NCBI GenBank assembly: GCA_029256465.1
Contig: JAQSXW010000019.1
Location: 1 to 9,999 of the forward strand
DNA: 9,999 nucleotides
Direction: 5' to 3'
Origin: Evtepia sp.
Lineage (GTDB): Bacteria > Bacillota > Clostridia > Oscillospirales > Oscillospiraceae
The stretch's first letter is position 1; each line of letters starts with the position of its first letter. Below, one piece after another: positions 1 to 7,256 of this stretch. The notes below the pieces were generated by a model. The model saw only the letters and a list, made by a program, of their open reading frames with translations, did not search any database and had not been told where the DNA came from. The translations under genes were made by a program, and so were the position numbers.

Positions 1-101
1 TGATGGCAGGTTTTTCTGGAATCTTAGCCGAGAAATTGCTCCAGCTTCAGGGTGCGGATAGGGAAATGGTTTTAAGCCGCGAAATTGTTCGGGAACACTA
101 G
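1..101 (+). CDS. 3' end of an unidentified protein (5' truncated by window edge)
   Basis: Reading from base 3, an open frame encodes about 32 residues (MAGFSGILAEKLLQ through SREIVREH) and stops with TAG at 99-101. The other two + frames stop at 25-27 and 59-61. The codons look ordinary for this genome, and the C-terminal part resembles a charged amphipathic helix. The first visible codon is ATG, but no ribosome binding site can be assessed, so this is most likely the tail of a longer gene. I do not recognise the family. The tatD promoter follows within 20 bases and no terminator hairpin separates them, so some read-through into tatD is possible. Confidence 0.45.
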   Translation, partial: MAGFSGILAEKLLQLQGADREMVLSREIVREH

Positions 102-119
102 AAGCATGGCTTTTCCCGC

Positions 120-148
120 TTGCAACTTTGTCCTTCCTGTGCTATGAT
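120..148 (+). promoter_or_regulatory. Extended -10 sigma-A-type promoter for tatD and the radical SAM gene
   Basis: A -35 box TTGCAA lies at 120-125. A 17-base spacer separates it from the -10 box TATGAT at 143-148, which is preceded by TG at 140-141 (TGCTATGAT, an extended -10). Transcription would start near 155, giving a leader of about 47 nt before the tatD ATG at 202. The match to the housekeeping consensus is strong, but it is a prediction from sequence only. Confidence 0.7.
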
Positions 149-201
149 GGCAGGCAGTGGGCGGAGCTAGAGCCGCTCGAACAAAAGCGAGGACGTTACA
201 A

Positions 202-978
202 ATGCTGTTTGACACCCATGCCCATTACGATAGCCGGGCATTTGAGCACGATCGAGATGAGCTGCTTCGTAGCTTACCGGAAGCAGGCGTTGGTTTGGTG
301 GTCTGTCCTGGCAGTGATTTAGAAAGTTCTGCTTGTTGCATCACACTGGCGGAGCAGTATCCCTATCTCTATGCTGCTGCCGGTGTCCACCCTCAAGAGG
401 CAGCTGCCCAGCTTCCTCACTTTTTGGATGCGCTCTCCCCTATGCTGGATCATCCAAAGGTTAAGGCGGTGGGAGAGATTGGCTTGGATTATTACTATGA
501 CGATCATATCCCCCATCCCGTACAGCAGGCAGTCTTTCGAGGACAAATGGAGTTAGCGCAGGCCAAAAGTCTCCCCGTCATCATTCATGACCGGGACGCA
601 CATGGGGATAGTCTTGCCATTATCAAGGATTACCCCAAAGTAAAAGGGGTATTCCACTGTTATTCTGGCGGTGTTGAAGATGCCAAGGCCCTGGTTAAGC
701 TGGGCTATATGCTCTCCTTTACTGGAACCATTACGTTTAAAAACGCTCGCAAGGCACCCGATGTGATTCGCTGGCTGCCCATGGAGCATATTATGATTGA
801 AACCGATGCGCCTTATATGACTCCCGTTCCTTTCCGGGGCCGCCGGAACGATTCCCGCTACGTTTACCGCATGGCGGAAACCATTGCCGAGCTAAAGGGT
901 CTTTCACTTGAGGATGTGATTCGGGTTACTACGGAAAACGGCAAACGGTTTTTCGGGATTGCGGGGGATTTGATATGA
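202..978 (+). CDS. tatD: TatD family metal-dependent hydrolase (DNase)
   Basis: A 258-residue protein of the TatD/YcfH family in the amidohydrolase superfamily, which has a TIM-barrel fold. These are cytoplasmic divalent-metal phosphoesterases with 3'-5' DNase activity in characterised members. The metal ligands are visible: HxH in DTHAHYDS (H6, H8), E92 in GEIGLDYYYD, H129 in VIIHDRD, H152 in VFHCYSGG and D202 in IETDAPY. The frame opens upstream with an ATG at 157, which would add 15 residues. I chose the ATG at 202 because GAGGA at 189-193 sits 8 nt before it and the protein then begins at the conserved MLFDTHAHYDS. The length is normal for the family. The stop overlaps the start of the next gene as ATGA, so the two are translationally coupled. 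The in vivo substrate in this organism is unknown. Confidence 0.95.
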   Translation: MLFDTHAHYDSRAFEHDRDELLRSLPEAGVGLVVCPGSDLESSACCITLAEQYPYLYAAAGVHPQEAAAQLPHFLDALSPMLDHPKVKAVGEIGLDYYYDDHIPHPVQQAVFRGQMELAQAKSLPVIIHDRDAHGDSLAIIKDYPKVKGVFHCYSGGVEDAKALVKLGYMLSFTGTITFKNARKAPDVIRWLPMEHIMIETDAPYMTPVPFRGRRNDSRYVYRMAETIAELKGLSLEDVIRVTTENGKRFFGIAGDLI

Positions 979-1586
979 CAATTACGTATGAATATGGTGA
1001 CGGGCTATACATCAACCTCACCAACCGGTGTGATTGCGCTTGCGTATTTTGCATCCGAAAAAATGACAGCGAAGCAATTTTTGACCACAACCTCTGGCTT
1101 CCCCAGGAGCCCAGTCGTGAGGATGCTTTGGCAGATATTTTGAGCTGGGATTTAACTCAGTTTTCCGAGCTTGTATTCTGCGGTTATGGAGAGCCAACCT
1201 ATCGAATTGACGAAATTCTTTGGATTTGTGACAGGCTGCGGGAAGCCGTTTCGAATTTACCGCCCATTCGGCTTAACACAAACGGACACGGGAGCCTCAT
1301 TAATGAGAGAAACATTGTCCCCGAACTTGCAGGTCGGCTTGATCGCATTTCCGTTTCCCTAAATGCATCTACTCCCACAGAATATTGTGCAGTCACCCGC
1401 CCTAGGGCTGGAATGGCCGCTTGGGATGCCATGCTTGAGTTTGTGCGAGAATCTGCTAAAGTCGTACCAGAAGTGGTGTTAACTGTGGTTGACTATGAGA
1501 AGTCTTCGGAGGAACTTGAGGCTTGTAACCAACTAGCTACTAATTTAGGGGTAATCCTTCGTGTGCGCAGCTACACAGAATCGTAA
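975..1586 (+). CDS. TatD-associated radical SAM protein
   Basis: A 203-residue protein of the TatD-linked radical SAM family (the grouping known as TIGR04038). The 4Fe-4S/SAM motif CX3CX2C is C19, C23 and C26 in NRCDCACVFCIRK, with an extra cysteine at 21. Later parts of the partial barrel are visible: the SAM-contact segment FCGYGEPT (68-75), RLNTNGHG (99-106) and RISVSLNA (124-131). The protein ends soon after the barrel core, with no SPASM or other auxiliary cluster domain, which is the compact size expected of this family. Its ATG overlaps the tatD stop (ATGA), so the two proteins should be made together. The chemistry and substrate are not known. Its constant pairing with TatD suggests a shared pathway, but that is inference. 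Confidence 0.88.
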   Translation: MTITYEYGDGLYINLTNRCDCACVFCIRKNDSEAIFDHNLWLPQEPSREDALADILSWDLTQFSELVFCGYGEPTYRIDEILWICDRLREAVSNLPPIRLNTNGHGSLINERNIVPELAGRLDRISVSLNASTPTEYCAVTRPRAGMAAWDAMLEFVRESAKVVPEVVLTVVDYEKSSEELEACNQLATNLGVILRVRSYTES

Positions 1587-1604
1587 ATAATAAGGTAAAT
1601 AGAT

Positions 1605-1641
1605 AGAACGGTTGGAGACTAATGCCTCCAACCGTTCTTTT
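1605..1641 (+). terminator. Rho-independent terminator after the radical SAM gene, possibly bidirectional
   Basis: AGAACGGTTGGAG (1605-1617) and CTCCAACCGTTCT (1626-1638) form a perfect 13-bp stem with an 8-nt loop. The T run at 1638-1641 is part of TTCTTTTAT. The hairpin lies 19 nt past the stop at 1586 and in the 96-nt gap between two convergent genes. On the - strand the same stem is followed by the T-rich ATCTATTT, so it may also end the nucleoside-transport operon, though less efficiently. Confidence 0.85.
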
Positions 1642-1682
1642 ATGTCTCGAAACATGGTCTTCTGAGCCAGGAAACTTATTCC

Positions 1683-2675
1683 TTAGCGCTCCTCCCGGAA
1701 ATAGGCGAGTCCCAGGCTGGCGGGAGGCTGACTTAAACGACTATGTCGGATGCTGACCACAATCAGTACCACAATCGTTGCTAAATATGGCATGATATCA
1801 TAAAGAGTGGACGGAACAAAGGGAATTGGATAATAATAGCGCATCACAGATAACCCACCGAAAACAAGCGCACACAAAACGGCCCGACCCGGACTCCACA
1901 CCGAGAAAATGACCAAAGCTACTGCTAGCCAGCCGTAGCCATCGATACAGTTGTGAACCCAGGCACCACCCACACCGCAGGCCGCATTCATGACGAGATA
2001 TAAGCCGCCCAAACCGCAGATGGCGCCCCCCAAACAAGTTGCCAAGTATTTGTATAAGGTGACATTGATGCCAGCCGCATCAGCGGTCGCCGGGCTTTCG
2101 CCCACAGCGCGAAGATTCAGCCCCTTTCGGGTGCGATAGAGAAAAAGGCTCATACCAATCGCCAGCAGGACGCCAAAGTAGACCATGAAGTTATGGGAAA
2201 ACAGCAGCCTTCCAACATAAGGAAGCTTGACGAGTGGCTCCGGAAAAATGGCATTATTAAATGCATTTCTCACTACGCTCCCTACTGCCAATACTTTGCT
2301 CGGATCGGCATTTGCCACAGCTTCCCCGAAGAAGTTGCCAAAGCCTACGCCGAAAATACTAAGCGCAAGACCGGTTACGTTCTGATTCGCCCGGAAGGTA
2401 ATCGTAATGACGCTGTAGAGGAAGGCACCGAATCCGGCGCAGAGCATGGCGCAGAGCATGGCAATCAGTACCGCAACGATTGCCACCGGCTCCGTAACAG
2501 CACGTTCATAGTAGTAGGCACCCATAATTCCACCAATGCCACCCATGAACATCATGCCTTCCACACCCAAGTTCAGGTTCCCGGACTTCTCGGTGAGGAT
2601 CTCGCCCAGAACGCCAAAAAGAAGCGGTGCAGCGGCTAGAATACCTGCTGTGAGGAAATTAATCAGGTTATTCAC
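1683..2675 (-). CDS. nupQ: Nucleoside ABC transporter permease, NupQ type
   Basis: A 330-residue inner-membrane permease of the branched-chain/sugar-type family BPD_transp_2, the second permease of BMP-dependent nucleoside importers (B. subtilis NupQ/YufQ). The N-terminus carries the characteristic segment LLFGVLGEILTEKSGNLNLG (19-38), followed by VEGMMFMGG. About eight to ten hydrophobic helices follow. RTRKGLNLRAVGESPATADA is the cytoplasmic loop expected to contact the ATPase. The start is GTG at 2673-2675, with AAAGGAGG 9 nt upstream, and it overlaps the 3' end of the upstream permease gene by 8 nt. A perfect in-frame 12-bp tandem duplication encodes MLCAMLCA at residues 73-80. It is the last gene of the operon and converges on the radical SAM gene. 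Substrate assignment rests on family and context. Confidence 0.88.
   Translation of the reverse strand: MNNLINFLTAGILAAAPLLFGVLGEILTEKSGNLNLGVEGMMFMGGIGGIMGAYYYERAVTEPVAIVAVLIAMLCAMLCAGFGAFLYSVITITFRANQNVTGLALSIFGVGFGNFFGEAVANADPSKVLAVGSVVRNAFNNAIFPEPLVKLPYVGRLLFSHNFMVYFGVLLAIGMSLFLYRTRKGLNLRAVGESPATADAAGINVTLYKYLATCLGGAICGLGGLYLVMNAACGVGGAWVHNCIDGYGWLAVALVIFSVWSPGRAVLCALVFGGLSVMRYYYPIPFVPSTLYDIMPYLATIVVLIVVSIRHSRLSQPPASLGLAYFREER
2436..2459. repeat. Two perfect tandem copies of a 12-bp unit inside nupQ
   Basis: GGCGCAGAGCAT occurs at 2436-2447 and again at 2448-2459. On the coding strand this makes the tetrapeptide MLCA twice (residues 73-80) within a transmembrane helix. It keeps the frame and looks like a small slippage or duplication event. 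Confidence 0.8.
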
Positions 2676-3774
2676 TCTTTACCGCCTCCTTTCTCTCTTT
2701 ATGCCGGAAGATTAATCGATAGTTAATAAAGAACTCACAGGCCAGCATAAAAAAGAGAATCATTCCGGTCAGTACCTTGGAGGCAGAAGCAGGGATTTGG
2801 AAGTTGGTCTGTATGGTATTGGCTCCTTTGCCCAAAATAGCCAGGAACATGGCCATGAGCACCATTCCGAATGGGTTTAGTTGTGCCAGCCAAGCCACCG
2901 TAATGGCGGTAAATCCGACCCCGCCAGTCGTCCCACTACTCAAGGTATAGTCGGCACCTGAAACCACAAGCATGCCTACGATACCTGAAATGGCACCGGA
3001 GAGGAACATTGTCCGTATGATAATCTTTCCTACGTTCATGCCTGCATAGTGGGCGGTTCGCTGACTTTCGCCCACCACGCTAATTTCGTAACCATGCTTG
3101 CTCCAACGCAGATAGATATACATGAATATGGTCAGTGCTAATACAATGATCCATCCAATATGAACTCCTCCCAACTTGGGAAGCGTAGCAGCTTTCTCAA
3201 ACATAGCGATGAGAGGGAATCCCGTTCCTTTGGGGTCTATCCAAGGACCTTGCTGCAAAAACAGTTCTATGCCAAAGGCAATGTAGTTTAGCATCAGGGT
3301 AAAAAGCGTCTCGTTGGTGTCCCATTTTGCCTTAAAATAGGCAGGAATGAGTCCCCATATGCCACCTGCTATGGCAGATGCTAAGAACATCACCATAAGG
3401 AGCGGAACACGGGGCAGCTTATCGCACCAAAATAGGGCAAAATATGTTGCTGCAATGGCGCCCATCATAATCTGTCCCTCAGCACCGATATTCCAAAACT
3501 TCATCTTAAAGGCAGGAGCGATTGCCAAAGCGGTACCCAGCAGGGGGATCGCAAGACGGATGGTACTATTTCTTGCAGTCCTGCTTCCAAGAGAACCCGT
3601 CACCATATCGTGGTAAACTTCTAGTGGATGATGCCCCAGAATTGCGATAAACAAGCTTCCTACCACTAAGGCAAGAAGAATAGCAGAAATGCGAATGACC
3701 CATTTGTTCCAGGTGGGCAGGTCTTCTCTCTTTGAAATGCGGACAAATGGTTCTTTGCCTGAAGTGCTAGTCAT
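2668..3774 (-). CDS. nupP: Nucleoside ABC transporter permease, NupP type
   Basis: A 368-residue inner-membrane permease, the first of the two BPD_transp_2 subunits of a BMP-dependent nucleoside importer. A charged cytoplasmic N-terminus of about 25 residues precedes the first helix (VIRISAILLALVVGSLFIAI). The family hallmark FKMKFWNIGAEGQIMMGA sits at about residues 88-105, and NETLFTLMLNYIAFG follows. The loop RWSKHGYEISVVGESQRTAH is the likely ATPase-contact segment. ATG at 3772-3774 is preceded by AAGGAGG with a 9-nt gap, inside the end of the ATPase gene (8-nt overlap). Its own stop overlaps the GTG of the next permease by 8 nt. It should pair with that permease as a heterodimeric channel. 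Confidence 0.9.
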   Translation of the reverse strand: MTSTSGKEPFVRISKREDLPTWNKWVIRISAILLALVVGSLFIAILGHHPLEVYHDMVTGSLGSRTARNSTIRLAIPLLGTALAIAPAFKMKFWNIGAEGQIMMGAIAATYFALFWCDKLPRVPLLMVMFLASAIAGGIWGLIPAYFKAKWDTNETLFTLMLNYIAFGIELFLQQGPWIDPKGTGFPLIAMFEKAATLPKLGGVHIGWIIVLALTIFMYIYLRWSKHGYEISVVGESQRTAHYAGMNVGKIIIRTMFLSGAISGIVGMLVVSGADYTLSSGTTGGVGFTAITVAWLAQLNPFGMVLMAMFLAILGKGANTIQTNFQIPASASKVLTGMILFFMLACEFFINYRLIFRHKERKEAVKSE

Positions 3775-5317
3775 GTTGGCCCACCTCCTTAATCTGGGTC
3801 ATCATGAGACCGACCTCCTCCTTGGTTGCACTACGGCCGTCGACGATGCCACTGACCTTGCCGCCGCACAGAACTAGAATTCGGTCACAGAGCTCTAACA
3901 ATACATCCAAGTCCTCACCCACATAAAGCACGGCCACACCTGTCTCTTTTTGATCATTTAATAGGGAATAAATCATGTAGGAGGAATGAATGTCCAGTCC
4001 CCGTACTGGATAGGCTGCCATGAGTACCGATGGCGAGGAGGCTATTTCTCGGCCAAGCAGCACTTTTTGCACATTACCTCCAGAAAGCCTCTGCACAGGT
4101 GTGGTCAGGTCAGGTGTCACCACGCCAAGGCGATTTCTCACATCCTCGGCCAAATCCTTTGAGGGTTTACTATCCGTCAGAAAAGATTTCCCTTGATTGT
4201 AGCTTTTGAGCATCATATTTCCAATCATGCCCATAGACCCGACGAGACCCATACCCAGTCGATCTTCTGGTACAAAGGCAAGACTCACACCTAGGTCTCT
4301 TATGGCGGTTGGTGACCTCCCTACCAGTTCTTCCCTGTTTTCCGGGTCTTCTGCGCTATAATAACCAATGCTTCCCTGCTCCACAGGATAAAGTCCCGCG
4401 ATGGCCTCGCAGAGTTCTCGCTGTCCGCTACCAGCGATCCCAGCAATTCCAAGTATTTCACCGCTTCTGGCTTCGAAACTGACATGATCTAGCACCCGGA
4501 CTCCCTCCTGATTGCGACAGGTTAGCCCGGAAACTTCCAAACGGGTTTGAGGATTTTTCGGTTCTGGACGTTCAATATTGAGCGTAATTGCCCTGCCCAC
4601 CATCATATCCGCCAAAGCCTGCGGATTTGTTTCCTTGGTGCTGAGCGTATCTACATACTCTCCCTTGCGCAGAACGGTGACTCGATCGGAAATGGCCATG
4701 ACTTCCCCCAGCTTATGGGTGATAATCACTATCGACTTTCCATCTTCCCGCATATTTCTGAGGATTGAAAACAATTTTTCGGTCTCCTGCGGTGTCAAAA
4801 CCGCAGTGGGTTCATCCAGAATCAGAATATCGGCTCCACGATACAGAACCTTGATGATCTCAACGGTCTGCTTCTCGGAAACAGCCATATCAAAGATCAG
4901 CCTCTCCGGATCCAGTTCAAATCCGTATCGGGCAGCCAGCGCGCGGATTTCTTCCGTCGCCTTTTTCTTATCATAGCGGCCGCTTTCATCCAAGCCCAAA
5001 AGAATGTTCTCTGCCGCACTGAACACATCCACCAGCTTAAAATGCTGGTGCACCATACCGATCTTCAAGCGGAATGCATCTTTGGGGGAACGAATGGCTG
5101 CCTCTTGCCCACCCACCATGATTTGTCCCGCATCAGGAAAGTATATCCCGGACAGCATATTCATGAGTGTGGTTTTCCCGCTTCCATTCTCGCCCAGGAG
5201 GGCCAATATTTCTCCCCGGTGTATGGTCAAGTTGACCTCGTGATTGGCGCAGACCTCACCAAAATTCTTCGTTACACCACGCATCTCCACCGCATAGTCC
5301 TGCTGCAAGTGTTTCAC
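3767..5317 (-). CDS. nupO: Nucleoside ABC transporter ATP-binding protein, NupO type (two fused nucleotide-binding domains)
   Basis: A 516-residue cytoplasmic ATPase with two fused ABC domains, as in sugar and nucleoside importers (RbsA, NupO/YufO). Domain 1 has Walker A GENGSGKTT (42-50, K48), Q-loop Q91, Walker B ILILDEP (164-170) and switch histidine H201. Its signature is the unusual AVSEKQ (145-150). Domain 2 has a Walker A-like GIAGSGQR (293-300) with Q299 instead of lysine, an intact LSGGN (411-415), and VLMAAYPVRGLD in place of Walker B. Such degeneracy of the second domain is usual in this family. The start is uncertain. GTG at 5317 gives the longest form, but GAGGTGA runs into that codon. 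The same motif is spaced 5 nt from a TTG at 5308, which would remove three residues. Confidence 0.92.
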   Translation of the reverse strand: MKHLQQDYAVEMRGVTKNFGEVCANHEVNLTIHRGEILALLGENGSGKTTLMNMLSGIYFPDAGQIMVGGQEAAIRSPKDAFRLKIGMVHQHFKLVDVFSAAENILLGLDESGRYDKKKATEEIRALAARYGFELDPERLIFDMAVSEKQTVEIIKVLYRGADILILDEPTAVLTPQETEKLFSILRNMREDGKSIVIITHKLGEVMAISDRVTVLRKGEYVDTLSTKETNPQALADMMVGRAITLNIERPEPKNPQTRLEVSGLTCRNQEGVRVLDHVSFEARSGEILGIAGIAGSGQRELCEAIAGLYPVEQGSIGYYSAEDPENREELVGRSPTAIRDLGVSLAFVPEDRLGMGLVGSMGMIGNMMLKSYNQGKSFLTDSKPSKDLAEDVRNRLGVVTPDLTTPVQRLSGGNVQKVLLGREIASSPSVLMAAYPVRGLDIHSSYMIYSLLNDQKETGVAVLYVGEDLDVLLELCDRILVLCGGKVSGIVDGRSATKEEVGLMMTQIKEVGQHD

Positions 5318-5378
5318 CTCAATTTTTCTCTTCCTGTTTGGAGAAGTGCCGCAAAGCAGACTTTTCCCCGGAATGCAG

Positions 5379-5408
5379 GAACAGGGCCGTTAAATTACGG
5401 CCCTGCTC
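5379..5408 (-). other. Stem-loop in the spacer between the binding-protein and ATPase genes
   Basis: Read on the - strand, GAGCAGGGCCGT and ACGGCCCTGTTC form a 12-bp stem with one G-U pair and a 6-nt loop. It begins about 20 nt after the lipoprotein stop, in a 110-nt spacer. No T run follows on the - strand, so it is a poor terminator. Hairpins in this position often stabilise the upstream message and so raise binding-protein levels over the membrane subunits, but that role is inferred here. Confidence 0.65.
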
Positions 5409-5427
5409 AGGGTTTATTTGTTTTGGA

Positions 5428-6567
5428 TTAAGACAGAACGTTGATGCCTTTGATGACATTGTTCCATGAGGGCGCGGAAGAGGTTTCATTCTCATTAAAG
5501 AAGGAGCCTTCCTCTACCACAATCTTGCCGCTTGTGTCATACAGGGGACCTGCAAACACTTTGATGGTTCCATCTAGGATGCCTTTCTTTGCCTTTTCTA
5601 TGGCTTCCTTGGTGCCTTCTGCAACGACCTTTTCGTTTAGGTCACTCAGGTATACAGCACCTTCAGCGAGACCTTTGCACCAATCCTGTGCAATCTTCTC
5701 ACCGCTCAACATGCACCCGAGTGCATATTCATAGTAAACACCCCAGTTGATCCGTGCAGACACCAAAGCTGCGTCAGGAGCTGCGGGGATCATATCTGCA
5801 TTATAACCAACTGCCCAAACGCCTTCGGCCTGTGCCGTGGTTGCGGGTGCGGTGGTATCGGAGTGCTGGCTAATCACATCACAGCCGAGTCCAATCAGTG
5901 CTTTTGCGTTCACTGCTTCCTTGGCTGCATCGCTCCATTCGTTGGTGTAGTTGACATACATCTCTACATTGGGGTTCACACTCTTGGCACCTAGATAGTA
6001 TGCAGTGTAGCCTGAGATCACCTCTGCGTATTCCTTCGCTGCGACATAGCCGAGCTTGTTGGTTTTGGTCTTCAGACCGGCAGCCACACCAGCAAGGTAG
6101 CGAGCTTCATAGATTTTTGCAAAGTAGTTATGCGTATTATCCAAGTCATCTGTGGCACTCTTGACACCGGTTGCAGCACAGAACTGAATGTTTGGATAGT
6201 CAGGTGCAACCTTTAACATATACTGCTCATGTCCAAAGCTGTCGGAGAAGATTACCTGACAGCCTGCCTCAGCCAATTCAATGATGGCAGCCTCACAGTC
6301 GGCGTTTTCGTACACATTCGCCTTCACCAGTAATTGGCTATCTGAGACACCAAGCTTCTTCATCGCAGCTTTGATCCCTTCCACATGGTTCAGGTTATAG
6401 GCGTCGGCCTCGTCGCCGATCAGAATGATACCAATCTTTAGGTTTTCTTTTGCTATGCCTTTCGCTTGGGCTTCGCCGCCAGCTGCGGGTTGATCCTTGG
6501 TTCCACAGGAAACCAATGCAACCATCATCATGATTGCCATCAGCAAAGCAAGGATACGCTTCTTCAT
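5428..6567 (-). CDS. nupN: BMP-family nucleoside-binding lipoprotein, NupN type
   Basis: A 379-residue extracellular substrate-binding lipoprotein of the BMP family (PnrA/NupN/Med). It has a classic lipoprotein signal: MKKR, a hydrophobic stretch, and lipobox LVSC with C21 as the predicted lipidated residue. A flexible linker follows before the mature domain starts near ENLKIGIILIGD. Family features include the VIFSDSFGHEQYMLKVAPDYPN region (about 105-126), YEARYLAGVAAGLK (153-166), NYTNEWSD (206-213) and SQHSDTTAPATTAQAEG (233-249). ATG at 6565-6567 has AAGGAGG 9 nt upstream. It lies downstream of xpt and upstream of its ATPase, which fits a purine nucleoside as cargo. The gene symbol follows B. 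subtilis by homology and the ligand is not proven. Confidence 0.9.
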   Translation of the reverse strand: MKKRILALLMAIMMMVALVSCGTKDQPAAGGEAQAKGIAKENLKIGIILIGDEADAYNLNHVEGIKAAMKKLGVSDSQLLVKANVYENADCEAAIIELAEAGCQVIFSDSFGHEQYMLKVAPDYPNIQFCAATGVKSATDDLDNTHNYFAKIYEARYLAGVAAGLKTKTNKLGYVAAKEYAEVISGYTAYYLGAKSVNPNVEMYVNYTNEWSDAAKEAVNAKALIGLGCDVISQHSDTTAPATTAQAEGVWAVGYNADMIPAAPDAALVSARINWGVYYEYALGCMLSGEKIAQDWCKGLAEGAVYLSDLNEKVVAEGTKEAIEKAKKGILDGTIKVFAGPLYDTSGKIVVEEGSFFNENETSSAPSWNNVIKGINVLS

Positions 6568-6606
6568 ATTGTGATTCCTCCTTCAAATTTTAAACTGCAA
6601 GAGATT

Positions 6607-6645
6607 GCCACCTATAGCGGCTTAATACGACCTTTGGTCGGTATT
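6607..6645 (-). other. Two tandem hairpins between xpt and the nucleoside-binding lipoprotein gene
   Basis: The 84-nt spacer, read on the - strand, contains a first hairpin in which AATAC and GACC pair with GGTC and GTATT across an AAA loop, with one bulged C (6624-6645). The second, directly after it, is GCCGC-TATAG-GTGGC with one G-U pair (6607-6621). Neither is followed by a T run. They could be a processing or stabilising element or part of a cis-regulator of nupN. I could not match them to a riboswitch class I know. Confidence 0.5.
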
Positions 6646-6651
6646 AACGAT

Positions 6652-7224
6652 TTAATAAAATTGCACACCCGTTTCTTCATTCATTGACTTCACTCGAGCC
6701 AGTGATTCAATGCGGATCCCCTGCCTACGGAGGCGGTCGCCTCCAGGCTGAAAGGCTTTTTCTATGACAATGCCTGCTCCGATCAAAGTGGCTCCGGCAT
6801 CCTCTACTAACTTGCACAAGCCTTCCAAAGCTTTTCCATTGGCTAAAAAGTCATCGATAATCAGCACACGGTCTTGCGACGTTAAGAATTCCTTGGCCAC
6901 AATGATGTCATAGGTTCGACCATGGGTAAAGGATTCCACTGGAGAGGTGTAAACGTCTCCTGCTATGTTCCTCGTTTGGTTTTTTTTCGCAAAGAGTACA
7001 GGTACACGGAAAAACTGTGCCGTGATACAGGCAATTCCGATCCCCGATGCCTCGATGGTCAGAATTTTCGTCACGCCACAGCCTTCGAACCGCTGGCAAA
7101 ATTCCTTGCCTAGCTCGCCCAAAAAATCAACGTCGATCTGGTGATTTAAAAAACTGTCCACTTTGAGAACGTCGCTGCCCCGGACTCGTCCATCCTTACG
7201 GATTCGCGCCTTTAACAATTCCAT
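6652..7224 (-). CDS. xpt: Xanthine phosphoribosyltransferase
   Basis: A 190-residue cytoplasmic salvage enzyme that joins xanthine and PRPP to make XMP, the precursor of GMP. It closely follows the B. subtilis Xpt pattern: an N-terminal LKVDSFLNHQID (20-31), ILTIEASGIGIA (54-65), the PRPP-binding motif VLIIDDFLANGKA (120-132), GIVIEKAFQPG (151-161) and IRIESLARVKSM near the end. The length is normal (B. subtilis about 194). ATG at 7222-7224 has only a weak GGGGG 9 nt upstream. It is the first gene of a - strand operon with the nucleoside importer, so imported purines can be salvaged directly. Promoter placement implies a leader of only about 25 nt, leaving no room for a purine riboswitch like the one on B. 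subtilis xpt. Confidence 0.94.
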   Translation of the reverse strand: MELLKARIRKDGRVRGSDVLKVDSFLNHQIDVDFLGELGKEFCQRFEGCGVTKILTIEASGIGIACITAQFFRVPVLFAKKNQTRNIAGDVYTSPVESFTHGRTYDIIVAKEFLTSQDRVLIIDDFLANGKALEGLCKLVEDAGATLIGAGIVIEKAFQPGGDRLRRQGIRIESLARVKSMNEETGVQFY

Positions 7225-7256
7225 TGTACGACGCCCCCATCAAAAGTTTTTCATAT

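Noticed and set aside
157..201. The upstream ATG giving tatD 15 more residues
   Set aside because: It lies at the predicted transcription start with no ribosome site, and the added residues lie outside the family domain. GAGGA before 202 supports the shorter form.
2193..2639. A 148-codon + strand open frame opposite nupQ
   Set aside because: It lies wholly antisense to a well-supported permease, has a low-complexity translation rich in H, N and E, and has no convincing ribosome site. It is a shadow frame.
4578..4976. A 132-codon + strand open frame opposite the ATPase gene
   Set aside because: It is antisense to conserved Walker B and signature regions of the ATPase, and its serine/isoleucine-rich translation resembles no family.
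6568..6651. A purine (guanine/adenine) or PRPP-type riboswitch upstream of nupN
   Set aside because: The spacer has two simple hairpins but not the three-way junction layout or the conserved joining bases of purine riboswitches.
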